DNA from: Actinophytocola sp.
Lineage (GTDB): Bacteria; Actinomycetota; Actinomycetes; Mycobacteriales; Pseudonocardiaceae
Reading direction: 5' to 3'
NCBI RefSeq assembly: GCF_009379765.1
Contig: NZ_WHTD01000018.1
Location: 1-64,000, forward strand
Length of the DNA stretch: 64,000 nucleotides
Shown here: piece by piece, positions 28,746-36,601 of the stretch
How the letters are laid out: every line of letters starts with the position of its first letter
How positions within the stretch are numbered: the stretch's first letter is position 1
Notes under the pieces: generated by a model
Told to the model about the DNA's origin: nothing
Database searches by the model: none
Seen by the model: only the letters and a program-made list of their open reading frames with translations
Program-made: the position numbers and the translations under genes

Positions 28746-29564
28746 ATGGGCACCGTGACGGGTGAGGAACTGGACGATCTGGTCGTGCACATGTCCGACG
28801 TCGGGGTCCGGCGCGGCACCACCAACCTGCTCGCCGGGGTGAGCTGGAGCGTCGAGCTCGACGAGCGCTGGGTCGTCCTCGGCCCGAACGGCGCGGGCAA
28901 GACCACCCTGCTCCGGCTCGCCGCCGCCGAGCTGCACCCCACGACGGGCCGGGTGCACGTGCTCGGCGAGCGCCTCGGCCGGGTCGACGTGTTCGAGCTG
29001 CGCACCCGCATCGGCTTCTGCTCGGCGGCGCTGCTCGCCAGGGTGCCGCCGCGGGAGCGCGTGCTCGACGTCGTCGTCAGTGCCGGCTACGCGGTCCTCG
29101 GCCGCTGGCGCGAGGACTACGACCAGCTCGACACCGGCCGCGCGCAGCAGCTGTGCAAGTCCCTCGGCGTGGCGCACCTCACCGAGCGCGAGTTCGGCAC
29201 GCTGTCCGAGGGCGAGCGCAAGCGCACGCTCATCGCCCGCGCGCTGATGACCGACCCCGAGCTGCTGCTGCTCGACGAGCCGGCCGCGGGCCTCGACCTC
29301 GGCGGCCGCGAGGACCTGGTCACCCGGCTGACCGAGCTGGCCCGCGACCCCGACGCGCCGGCCACGATCCTCGTCACCCACCACGTCGAGGAGATCCCGC
29401 CCGGCTTCACCCACCTGCTGCTGGTCTCCGACGGTGGCGTGGTCGCGCAGGGCCTCCTGGACGACGTGCTGACCAGTGACAACCTGTCCGCCACGTTCGG
29501 CCAGCGGCTGGCGCTGGACCGGATCGGCGACCGGTACTTCGCACGTCGCGCAAACGCCGACTAG
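28746..29564 (+). CDS. ABC transporter ATP-binding protein, stand-alone
   Basis: 272 residues with Walker A LGPNGAGKTTLLRL, signature LSEGERKRTLIARAL, Walker B LLLLDEPAAGLDL and switch LVTHHVEEIPPG. The HVEEIP switch region is characteristic of the small YlmA/ModF-like ATPases often found without a permease; none is adjacent. The transported substrate, if any, is unknown. The ATG at 28746 lies only 118 nt from the divergent 28628 start. Confidence 0.85.
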   Translation: MGTVTGEELDDLVVHMSDVGVRRGTTNLLAGVSWSVELDERWVVLGPNGAGKTTLLRLAAAELHPTTGRVHVLGERLGRVDVFELRTRIGFCSAALLARVPPRERVLDVVVSAGYAVLGRWREDYDQLDTGRAQQLCKSLGVAHLTEREFGTLSEGERKRTLIARALMTDPELLLLDEPAAGLDLGGREDLVTRLTELARDPDAPATILVTHHVEEIPPGFTHLLLVSDGGVVAQGLLDDVLTSDNLSATFGQRLALDRIGDRYFARRANAD

Positions 29565-29605
29565 GTTTGTCCGGAAGTTGACCGATCGGTAGGGAGGCGC
29601 GCGAC

Positions 29606-30385
29606 GTGGGTGAGTTCGTCAGGCTCGAGGTGGACGGCGGCATCGGCACCATCCGGTTGGAACGCCCACCGATGAACGCGCTCAACAAGCAGGTCCAGGA
29701 GGAGATCCGGGCGGCCGCGCAGGAGGCGACCCGGCGCGATGACGTCCGCGCGGTTGTCGTCTACGGCGGCGAGAAGGTGTTCGCGGCCGGCGCGGACATC
29801 AAGGAGATGGCCGGACTGTCCTATGTGGACATGGCGAACCGGGCGGGCGCGCTGTCCTCCTCGTTCGCCGCGGTCGCCGAGATCCCCAAGCCCACCGTCG
29901 CGGCGGTCACCGGCTACGCGCTGGGCGGCGGTCTCGAGCTCGCACTGTGCTGCGACCGCCGGGTGGCCGGCGACAACGCCAAGGTCGGCCAGCCGGAGAT
30001 CCTCCTCGGCATCATCCCTGGCGCGGGCGGCACCCAGCGCCTCGCCCGGCTGGTCGGGCCGAGCAAGGCCAAGGACATCGTCTACACGGGACGGTTCGTC
30101 GACGCGGCCGAGGCGCTCGCGATCGGGCTCGTGGACGAGGTCGTGGCACCGGACGACGTGTACGCCGCGGCCCGGAAGTGGGCCGAGAAGTTCACCGGCG
30201 GCGCGGCCCGCGCGCTGGCCGCCGCCAAGGCCGCCATCGACGGCGGGCTCGACGGCGACCTGGCGAGCGGGCTCAGGCTCGAGAGCCACCTGTTCGCGGC
30301 ACTGTTCGCGACCGAGGACCAGAAGACCGGAATGCAGTCGTTCGTCGAGAACGGTCCGGGGAAGGCGACGTTCAGTGGCAAGTGA
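29606..30385 (+). CDS. Enoyl-CoA hydratase/isomerase family protein
   Basis: 259 residues from a GTG at 29606 with GGGAGGCG upstream. Crotonase-fold oxyanion residues are seen in AAGADIKEMAG and GYALGGGLELALCCD; the second catalytic region is LGIIPGAGGTQRLARLVG with Glu-type positions conserved as in EchA/FadB-like hydratases. It hydrates trans-2-enoyl-CoA in fatty-acid oxidation. Its stop overlaps the following methyltransferase start by 11 nt. Confidence 0.9.
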   Translation: MGEFVRLEVDGGIGTIRLERPPMNALNKQVQEEIRAAAQEATRRDDVRAVVVYGGEKVFAAGADIKEMAGLSYVDMANRAGALSSSFAAVAEIPKPTVAAVTGYALGGGLELALCCDRRVAGDNAKVGQPEILLGIIPGAGGTQRLARLVGPSKAKDIVYTGRFVDAAEALAIGLVDEVVAPDDVYAAARKWAEKFTGGAARALAAAKAAIDGGLDGDLASGLRLESHLFAALFATEDQKTGMQSFVENGPGKATFSGK

Positions 30386-31340
30386 CGCGGCACGTGATCC
30401 CGCACCGAATCCGCACGCGACCCGAGAGCAGGTCGAGGCCGCGCGCTCGGATCCCAAGCTGGCCAACGTCCTCTACCACGACTGGGAGGCCGACACCTAC
30501 GACGAGAAGTGGTCGATCTCCTACGACGAGCGGTGCATCGACTACGCCGTTGGCCGGTTCCGCGCGGTGGCCGGCGACGAGGAATGGCCGTACCCGAAGG
30601 CGATGGAGCTGGGCAGCGGCACGGGTTTCTTCCTGCTCAACCTGATGCAGGGCGGGGTGGCCAAACAGGGCTCGGTCACCGACCTGTCGCCGGGCATGGT
30701 CGAGGTGGCGCTCCGCAACGCCGAGCACCTCGGCCTCGATGTCGACGGCCGGGTCGCCGACGCCGAGCGGATCCCGTACGACGACGACACGTTCGACCTC
30801 GTGGTCGGGCACGCGGTGCTGCACCACATCCCGGACGTGCCGGCCGCGTTCCGTGAGGTGCTGCGCGTGCTCAAGCCGGGTGGCCGGTTCGCGTTCGCCG
30901 GCGAGCCGACCAAGATCGGTGACACGTACGCGCGCAAGCTGGGCCAGCTGACCTGGTGGCTCACCACCAACGTCACGAAGCTGCCCGGGCTCACCGGCTG
31001 GCGGCGCCCGCAGGCCGAGCTCGACGAGTCGTCCCGCGCCGCCGCGCTGGAGGCGGTCGTCGACATCCACACCTTCGATCCCACGGACCTGGAGCGGGAC
31101 GCGCGCGAGGCCGGCGCGTCGGACGTCCGGGCGGTCACCGAGGAGCTCGCGGCGGCGCTGTTCGGCTGGCCGGTGCGGACGTTCGAGGCCGCGGTGCCGC
31201 AGGAGAAGCTGACCCTGGGCTGGCGGATGTTCGCGTACAAGTCGTGGCTGCGACTGTCCTGGTTGGACGAGAACGTGCTGCACAGGATCGCGCCGCGGGA
31301 CCTGTTCTACAACGTGCTGGTCACCGGGACCAAGCCGTGA
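30375..31340 (+). CDS. Class I SAM-dependent methyltransferase
   Basis: 321 residues, starting at the GTG at 30375 inside the end of the enoyl-CoA hydratase gene. Seen: KAMELGSGTGFFLLNLMQGG (SAM loop), VTDLSPGMVEVALRNAEHL, FDLVVGHAVLHHIPDVPAAF and LRVLKPGGRFAFAGEPT. The C-terminal ~140 residues are a longer extension (TWWLTTNVTKLPGLTGW, MFAYKSWLRLSWLDENVL), suggesting a lipid or membrane-proximal substrate. Function unassigned. Confidence 0.85.
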   Translation: MASDAARDPAPNPHATREQVEAARSDPKLANVLYHDWEADTYDEKWSISYDERCIDYAVGRFRAVAGDEEWPYPKAMELGSGTGFFLLNLMQGGVAKQGSVTDLSPGMVEVALRNAEHLGLDVDGRVADAERIPYDDDTFDLVVGHAVLHHIPDVPAAFREVLRVLKPGGRFAFAGEPTKIGDTYARKLGQLTWWLTTNVTKLPGLTGWRRPQAELDESSRAAALEAVVDIHTFDPTDLERDAREAGASDVRAVTEELAAALFGWPVRTFEAAVPQEKLTLGWRMFAYKSWLRLSWLDENVLHRIAPRDLFYNVLVTGTKP

Positions 31341-31347
31341 CCGTGGC

Positions 31348-31425
31348 TCGCTCCGCAAGCTCCGCCGTAGCCATGGGTCGCTCCGCAAGCTCCGCCGTGA
31401 CCGTGGCTCGCTCCGCAAGCTCCGC
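31348..31425. repeat. Three 30-bp-period repeats of TCGCTCCGCAAGCTCCGC
   Basis: Identical 18-bp units begin at 31348, 31378 and 31408, with variable 12-bp spacers, filling the whole gap between the two genes. Each unit contains a GCTCCGCAAGCTCCGC near-palindrome. A related word (TCGCTCGCAAGCTCGC) occurs at ~51153. They look like a genus-specific intergenic repeat of unknown role. Confidence 0.75.
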
Positions 31426-31428
31426 TCG

Positions 31429-32586
31429 GTGACCTACGAGTTCACCCCGGCCGACGTCGCGTTCCTGTGCTCGTCCGCCGGTTCGTCCGCGCTGGACTCG
31501 GTGGCGGGGCTGGCGCTGACGCCGGCGAGCTACCTGGCGGACGTGGCCACGGCCCGGCGGCTGCTGGGTGCCGGTGCCGCTCCGGTGCTGGAGACCGTCC
31601 TGTTGCGCCGCAAGGCCGTGTCCAAGGTGGACGATCCGGCGTCGTGGCTGCTCACCGGCGCCGCGCTGCAGCAGGCGACCCCGTCGCCGGTCGCCCGGCT
31701 GCGGGCGCGCCGGTTCGCCGGCCGCGACGTGCACGACGTGACTTGCTCGGTCGGCGTCGACCTGGCCGCGCTGGTGGCGGTGGCCGCGCGGTGCGTCGGC
31801 TCGGACCTCGACCCGGTCCGCCTGGCGATGGCGCGGCACAACGTCCCGGCCGCGACCCTGGTGCGGGCCGACGCGCTGCGCCCGGTGACCCGTGGCGCCG
31901 CGGTGTTCGCCGACCCGGCCCGCCGCGACTCGGCCGGCCGCCGCACGTGGCGCCCGGCGGACTTCCTCCCGCCGCTGGACGGCCTGGCCGGCGCGTGGCG
32001 GGGTGCCGACCTGGCGGTGAAGTGCGCGCCAGGCATGGACTTCGCGGCGCTGCCGTGGTCGGGCGAGGTGGAGCTGGTCTCGTTGGACGGTCAGGTGCGC
32101 GAGGCGTGCCTGTGGACCGGGTCCCTCGCGACGGTCACCCGCCGGGCGACGGTGCTGCGCTCCGGCGGTCCGGAGTGGACGGTAACGGACGCCGAGCCGG
32201 ACGACTGCCCGGTGCGCGAGCCGGGGGAGTGGCTGGTCGACCCCGACGGCGCGGTCGTGCGGGCCGGCCTGGTGCGCCAGTACGCGACTCGGCACGGTCT
32301 CGGCCAGCTGGACGAGCGGATCGCCTACCTGACCGGCGACACACCGCCGCCGGGCGTCCGGGCGTTCCGGGTGCTCGGGCACGGTCACTACAGCGAGAAG
32401 ACGCTCCGGCGGGAGCTGCGCCGCCGCGAGGTCGGCCGCCTGGAGATCCTGGTTCGCGGCCTCGACATCGACCCGAACACGCTGCGTCCGCGCCTGAAGC
32501 TGAAGGGCCCCAACGAGGTGACGGTGGTGCTCACGAGGATCGGCCGGACTCCCACGGCCTTCGTCTGCGAGCCGGAGAGAACCTGA
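31429..32586 (+). CDS. Methyltransferase-fold protein with C-terminal THUMP-like domain
   Basis: 385 residues from a GTG at 31429. A degenerate Rossmann methyltransferase core (DVHDVTCSVGVDLAALVAVA, GSDLDPVRLAMARHNV, AVFADPARRDSAGRR) is followed by the THUMP-like C-terminal domain (FRVLGHGHYSEKTLRRELRRREVGRLEILVRG). The DPARR motif is typical of this family, thought to modify RNA, but the target has not been established to my knowledge. A strong hairpin follows at 32701. Confidence 0.85.
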   Translation: MTYEFTPADVAFLCSSAGSSALDSVAGLALTPASYLADVATARRLLGAGAAPVLETVLLRRKAVSKVDDPASWLLTGAALQQATPSPVARLRARRFAGRDVHDVTCSVGVDLAALVAVAARCVGSDLDPVRLAMARHNVPAATLVRADALRPVTRGAAVFADPARRDSAGRRTWRPADFLPPLDGLAGAWRGADLAVKCAPGMDFAALPWSGEVELVSLDGQVREACLWTGSLATVTRRATVLRSGGPEWTVTDAEPDDCPVREPGEWLVDPDGAVVRAGLVRQYATRHGLGQLDERIAYLTGDTPPPGVRAFRVLGHGHYSEKTLRRELRRREVGRLEILVRGLDIDPNTLRPRLKLKGPNEVTVVLTRIGRTPTAFVCEPERT

Positions 32587-32700
32587 TACCGGCCCTCGGC
32601 GCTCGTGGTGCGCCCGGAATCGGCTTTGGGGGAGGTGAGCCGCGTGGCCTTCCGCTGGGGAGGCCGAGGCTCGGCCACCGGAATCAAAGTCTCTCTGAAT

Positions 32701-32734
32701 GCGCAACAGCCCGACAGTCTGCGGGCTGTTGCGC
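32701..32734. terminator. Bidirectional hairpin terminator
   Basis: Perfect 13-bp stem GCGCAACAGCCCG at 32701-32713 with its complement at 32722-32734, 8-nt loop, followed by TGTTTGT on the plus strand. It lies between convergent genes (ends 32586 and 32746). Confidence 0.8.
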
Positions 32735-32745
32735 TGTTTGTCAGG

Positions 32746-32931
32746 CTATCCCTGGTAGTGCCCGTCCTTGATCAGACTCACCAGAGCCTGTACGTCGAGA
32801 GCCAGCCGCGGCCCCTCGGGGTTCTTGGAGTCGCGTACCGCACCCAGCGTGCGGACGACCTCGACGCAGCCGTTGCCCTGGTCCGAGAACGATGACTTTC
32901 GCCACTCGTCGCGGCGGTCTGTGGTGGACAT
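32746..32931 (-). CDS. DUF397 protein (module 1)
   Basis: 61 residues from the ATG at 32929-32931 with GGAGGA upstream. It shows the DUF397 signature WRKSSFSDQGNGCVEVV and VRDSKNPEGPRLALD. DUF397 proteins are small partners of WhiJ-type XRE/DUF5753 regulators in actinomycetes. Here the upstream regulator (32951-33304) has lost its N-terminus, so this is probably an orphaned partner. It is closely similar to module 2 at 33356-33541. Confidence 0.85.
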   Translation of the reverse strand: MSTTDRRDEWRKSSFSDQGNGCVEVVRTLGAVRDSKNPEGPRLALDVQALVSLIKDGHYQG

Positions 32932-32950
32932 GGCTCCTCCGTGATCAGGT

Positions 32951-33304
32951 CTACGTCGGGAGGCGCGAGTGGATGACCTCCGCGCTCTCCTGCGGCGACA
33001 GCGCAACCTCACGCAGCCGGTCGACAGTTCGATTGTACCCGTTAACCTGATCTTGATCCTGGACGTAGACGGCTCCGTTGACCAACTCGACGTAGGCGAC
33101 GCTCTGCGCTTTGGCGAAGTCCAGCACGGTGAACGGCCCGATCAGCGCCTCGTGGTAGCCGATGCCTGTGGGAAGCACCCTGACCTCGACGTTCTCCCGT
33201 TCAACGAGATCCAAGACGTGCTTCAGCTGACCCCGGAGGATGTCCTGACCACCGACCGGCCGATCAAGCAACGCTTCCTCGATAACTGGACGGTGCGCCG
33301 CTCG
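32951..33304 (-). pseudogene. DUF5753 regulator fragment (module 1), N-terminus lost
   Basis: Only the C-terminal ~115 residues of a DUF5753 protein remain: AAHRPVIEEALLDRPVGG, ILRGQLKHVLDLVERENVEV, GPFTVLDFAKAQSVAYVE and YVQDQDQVNGYNRTVDRL. The helix-turn-helix and the first half of DUF5753 are missing; similarity ends at the hairpin at 33306-33342. The remaining part is nearly the same as module 2, so the two arose by duplication and later deletion. Confidence 0.75.
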
Positions 33305-33305
33305 A

Positions 33306-33342
33306 CCAAGACAGCCCCGCTCGTATCGGCGGGCTGTCTTGG
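33306..33342. terminator. Hairpin at the break-point of the module 1 regulator
   Basis: Perfect 12-bp stem CCAAGACAGCCC at 33306-33317 pairing with 33331-33342, 13-nt loop. It lies exactly where similarity of the truncated regulator stops, after DUF397 module 2 on the minus strand, so it may be the original terminator of module 2. Confidence 0.6.
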
Positions 33343-33355
33343 CGTGTCTTGAGGA

Positions 33356-33541
33356 TCAGCCCTGGTAGCGCCACGCCTTGACCGCGCCTACCAGCGCCCG
33401 GACGTCAAGCCCTAGTTGGGGCCCCTCGGGGTTCTTGGAGTCGCGCACCGCACTCAGCGTGCAGGCGATCTCGACGCAGCCGTTGCCCGTGTCCGAGAAC
33501 GACGACTTCCGCCACCCATCGCGGCGGCCTGGGGTGGACAT
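33356..33541 (-). CDS. DUF397 protein (module 2)
   Basis: 61 residues, ATG at 33539-33541 after GGAGGAAG. Signature WRKSSFSDTGNGCVEIA and VRDSKNPEGPQLGLDVRALV. Nearly identical in length and sequence pattern to module 1. Its probable cognate regulator (33562-34017) is also truncated, so activity is doubtful. Confidence 0.85.
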   Translation of the reverse strand: MSTPGRRDGWRKSSFSDTGNGCVEIACTLSAVRDSKNPEGPQLGLDVRALVGAVKAWRYQG

Positions 33542-33561
33542 GGCTTCCTCCGTGATCGGGT

Positions 33562-34017
33562 CTACGTCGTGAGGCGCGAGTGGATGATGTCCACGGTCTG
33601 CTCCGGCGACAGCGCGACCTCACGCAGCCGGTTGACGGTTCTAGTGTACCCGTTCACCTGATCTTGATCCTGAACGTAGATTGCGCCGTTGACCTGCTCG
33701 ACGTACGCGATGCTCTGCGCTTCGGGGAAGTCGAGCACCGTGAACGGCCCGACCAGCGCCTCATGAGAACCGATCGCCGTCGGCAACACCCTGACCTCGA
33801 TGTTCTCGTGTTCGACGAGTTGGAGGACGTGTTCGAGCTGGCCACGCATGACGTCACTGCCGCCGATCGGGCGGTCGAGTACGACTTCTTCGAGCATGGC
33901 CGCAAGTCGCAGCGGGCGGTCGGCGGCGAACAGCCGGCGTTGCCGTTCCATGCGCAGGCTGACCGTGCGCTCGTTGTGGTCCGGCCGAACTCGCGGATGA
34001 CGCGGGTCGTAGCACAC
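33562..34017 (-). pseudogene. DUF5753 regulator (module 2), 5'-truncated
   Basis: The open frame of 151 codons gives the C-terminal half of a WhiJ-like regulator: ERTVSLRMERQRRLFAADRP, LEEVVLDRPIGGSDVMRG, VLPTAIGSHEALVGPFTVLD. A full regulator of this family has ~280 residues with an XRE domain first; upstream of 34017 the frame meets stops and no helix-turn-helix is found up to 34200. It is therefore most likely a remnant. Confidence 0.7.
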
Positions 34018-34221
34018 TGCTCACGGTGGGTAGCGTTACGAACAGTAGCGCAGGAGGGGCTGACAGTAGTTGAGCTTCTGACCCAGGAGGGCACATCCAT
34101 CTGTCGCGGATGACTCATCACGGCATCGACAATCATGTCGGTTCTAGCCTGACCTTGATCCGGAGGTGCTACGACGAGTGCGTGACGGACTACGGGGGTT
34201 GGAGTAGGCGGCCTTCACCTG

Positions 34222-34818
34222 TTATGGCAGCCTGGCATTCGCCACGTCCTTCAAGAGAGTGTCAGGGTCCGGGATGCGGTAGGTCGGTAGCTCGCGGCCG
34301 AACCACTCTGCCTTGATTTCGAGTCCGGTACGCAGCTCGACAGCCGCCAGGCAGGAAGCGTTCGGCCGGTCAAGGTCGAAGGGGGCATCTTCCACCCAGT
34401 TCGGCTGAAGGTCACCCATGCCGCCCGGATAGCCAACGGCGAACGGATCGAAGTGGGCGGTCACCTTTCCAGTCGTGGCCTCGGTGATGCGCGAGCCGCC
34501 GGACATGCTCCAGTAGGCGCTGACGAAGTGGCCGTGCGCCGACGCACGCCGTGCAATTTCCGGCACATCTCCGGTCCAGCCGTTCGGCTCAATCGCCACC
34601 GTGAACGTGTCGTCGGTGAACACCTGGACATTGAAGCGAGTGCCGAAGTCTGCTTGCGCCGGCCATGCGTCGTTGAAAGCTAAGAGCGTGACGTCGTCGG
34701 TGTCGCCGCCGTAAATGCGTACCAGGTCGCTGGCCGAGATGTCCGTCACCACGGCGATGGTGCAGACGAAGTCCGGGTCCTTGTCGGCCCAGGAGTACTT
34801 TTCGGCTAGCTGCCACAT
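34222..34818 (-). CDS. Hypothetical protein coupled to the nuclease-like gene; possible immunity protein
   Basis: 198 residues, no signal peptide. It resembles the DUF6461-like family by pattern (YSWADKDPDFVCTIAVVTDI, DLVRIYGGDTDDVT, VAIEPNGWTGDVPEIARRAS); this assignment is tentative. The start at 34816-34818 lies 13 nt inside the end of the NucA/NucB-like gene, so the two are co-translated. A small cytosolic protein following an exported nuclease suggests an immunity function, which is inference only. Confidence 0.6.
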   Translation of the reverse strand: MWQLAEKYSWADKDPDFVCTIAVVTDISASDLVRIYGGDTDDVTLLAFNDAWPAQADFGTRFNVQVFTDDTFTVAIEPNGWTGDVPEIARRASAHGHFVSAYWSMSGGSRITEATTGKVTAHFDPFAVGYPGGMGDLQPNWVEDAPFDLDRPNASCLAAVELRTGLEIKAEWFGRELPTYRIPDPDTLLKDVANARLP

Positions 34819-35438
34819 GATGTCTTGTCCTCGGCGGTGTCTTGTCCCTGGTATGGCGCGGTGGCGATGCTACCCGGATTGCTGATCACGACGAGAAAAT
34901 CGTCGCCATCGGCGATGGCCTGATAGCGATACGCCGTACTCAGCGTGCCACCCTGGCAGGCCTGCTCGCGACTGGGTACTTCCTCTGTCCTGGCACCGTT
35001 CCCACCCTGGACCGTTGAGGCGAACTCGTACTCATCGCACGAGCCATCGGCGTACTTCTTCACGAACGTCTTACGGCAGGACCGGTTGTAGTTAGCCGCG
35101 CGACTCTTGGCGTCCTTGGTGAGGATGTAGTCATAGCCTTCGCCCCAGGCCAGGGCGATGTTGCGGGTGATGTAGGGCATCTTGGCGGCGTCCATGATGA
35201 CGACCTTGAGATCGCCGCACTGACGTTCCGCCAGCACCACGGCGGCCGAACACTGCTCCACCTCGGTCTCGGCACCATCAGCCACCAGCAACTGTGCGTC
35301 CCCGGAGCCCACGATGACCGGATCGCTGGCGAACAGACCACCTACGGCGTCCTTGACCTCGCCACCGCCGAAGTACAGCACGGCACCACCGACGAGCAGG
35401 AGCGGAAGGAGCAGGCCGGTCTTGCTGCGGGTGGACAT
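34806..35438 (-). CDS. Membrane-anchored or secreted NucA/NucB-type deoxyribonuclease
   Basis: 210 residues. Residues ~8-24 form a hydrophobic anchor or uncleaved signal (GLLLPLLLVGGAVLYFGG). The C-terminal part matches the NucA/NucB nuclease domain: NYNRSCRKTF, then C134-DEYEFAST with a following GG (QGGNGARTEEVP), then ACQGGTLSTAYRYQAIADGD. NucA/NucB enzymes degrade extracellular DNA; here the domain would act outside the membrane. The next gene overlaps by 13 nt. Upstream DNA is unusually AT-rich for this genome, a sign of transfer. Confidence 0.7.
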   Translation of the reverse strand: MSTRSKTGLLLPLLLVGGAVLYFGGGEVKDAVGGLFASDPVIVGSGDAQLLVADGAETEVEQCSAAVVLAERQCGDLKVVIMDAAKMPYITRNIALAWGEGYDYILTKDAKSRAANYNRSCRKTFVKKYADGSCDEYEFASTVQGGNGARTEEVPSREQACQGGTLSTAYRYQAIADGDDFLVVISNPGSIATAPYQGQDTAEDKTSCGS

Positions 35439-35519
35439 AAGGCGGGCCTCCAGCGTGCCACTCGTAGCATTGCGCTCACCGAGCGTAGCAGTGGTCGAAG
35501 CACCGCAAAAGGACTGAAT

Positions 35520-35605
35520 ACCAGACTAAAACCTAAAGAATCGAAGCGTGATAGGCGCGCATCCTGCGTGCCTATTGTATATATAGCTATTGTGTTATAA
35601 CTCGA
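35520..35605 (-). promoter_or_regulatory. AT-rich promoter-like region upstream of the nuclease gene
   Basis: The ~85 bp contain long A/T tracts, including TATATATA near 35575-35583 and TTATAAC at ~35594, in marked contrast to the GC-rich surroundings. On the minus strand a TATA-like -10 element could lie here, driving the nuclease-partner operon. The exact start is not resolvable by eye. Confidence 0.35.
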
Positions 35606-35647
35606 ATTTCGCACTTTTGCCGGTGGCCAGCCTCGGGCCGCGAATGG

Positions 35648-36601
35648 TCAACCGATCAGCTGGGTGATCATGTGCTCCCGAACCCCGTCCAGGTCCGCGT
35701 CCAGTGCCACGTCCACCCTGCGGCCGCCGCGCTCGCCGGAGGCCTCGCGGGCGGCCGTCGTGCGGCGGTCGGCGATCACCATGCCGCGGCCGGGGCCCTG
35801 GCCGCACTCGACCTCCAGCGGCAGCGGCGTCGTCTTCAGGATGCCCGGGCTGATCGCCTCCGCCATGGCCACCGCGTCGTGCAGGACGGTGCCGTCGCGG
35901 CCGAGCGACTTGCGGTAGTGCGCCCGGTAGACCGCGGTCAGGTCGACGAGCGTGCGACCGCGCTCCCCGCTCGCCGCGAGCCGGTCCAGCCACGCCTGGT
36001 CCACCGCGCACCGGACGGTCAGGTCCATCGGGACCAGCACCGTGGGCACCTCCTCCTCGGTGAGCACCCGCCGCGCCGCCTCCGGATCGCTCCAGATGTT
36101 GAACTCCGCGCCCGCCGTGACGTTGCCGCCGGCCATCGCCCCGCCCATGATCACGATCCGGGCGATCTTGCCGGTGAGGCTCGGGTGCACGGCCAGCAGC
36201 AGCGCGATGTTCGTCAACGGTCCGATCGGGACGATCGTCACCGGCTCGGCCGCGCGGTCGAGCAGCGCGGCCAGCAGCGACACCGCGTCGGTCGAGGCCA
36301 GGCCCGTCGCCCGCGCCGGCAGCGAGTCCGAGAGCCCCGACAGCCCGTCCTCGCCGTGCACGTACCGGGCCCGGTGCGGGTGCGGGAACACGAGCGGCCG
36401 GTCCGCGCCCGCCGCCACCGGCACGTCCTCGCGGCCGTACAACGCCAGCAGCCGCAACGCGTTGCGCGTGGTCATCGCCAGCCCGACGTTGCCGAACACG
36501 GTCGTCACGCCCAGCAGGTCCACCTCCGGGCTCGAGCACGCCAACGCGATCGCGAAGGCGTCGTCCACGCCGGGGTCGGTGTCGATGATCAGTGCGGTCA
36601 T
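35648..36601 (-). CDS. Inosine-uridine-type nucleoside hydrolase
   Basis: 317 residues. The calcium-binding signature IIDTDPGVDDAFAIALA is at the N-terminus; GPLTNIALLLAVHPSL, IVIMGGAMAGGNVTAGAEFN and HDAVAMAEAISP complete the family pattern. The enzyme cleaves the N-glycosidic bond of ribonucleosides in salvage. The start ATG at 36599-36601 overlaps the LtrA stop (ATGA), so the genes are co-translated. Confidence 0.92.
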   Translation of the reverse strand: MTALIIDTDPGVDDAFAIALACSSPEVDLLGVTTVFGNVGLAMTTRNALRLLALYGREDVPVAAGADRPLVFPHPHRARYVHGEDGLSGLSDSLPARATGLASTDAVSLLAALLDRAAEPVTIVPIGPLTNIALLLAVHPSLTGKIARIVIMGGAMAGGNVTAGAEFNIWSDPEAARRVLTEEEVPTVLVPMDLTVRCAVDQAWLDRLAASGERGRTLVDLTAVYRAHYRKSLGRDGTVLHDAVAMAEAISPGILKTTPLPLEVECGQGPGRGMVIADRRTTAAREASGERGGRRVDVALDADLDGVREHMITQLIG

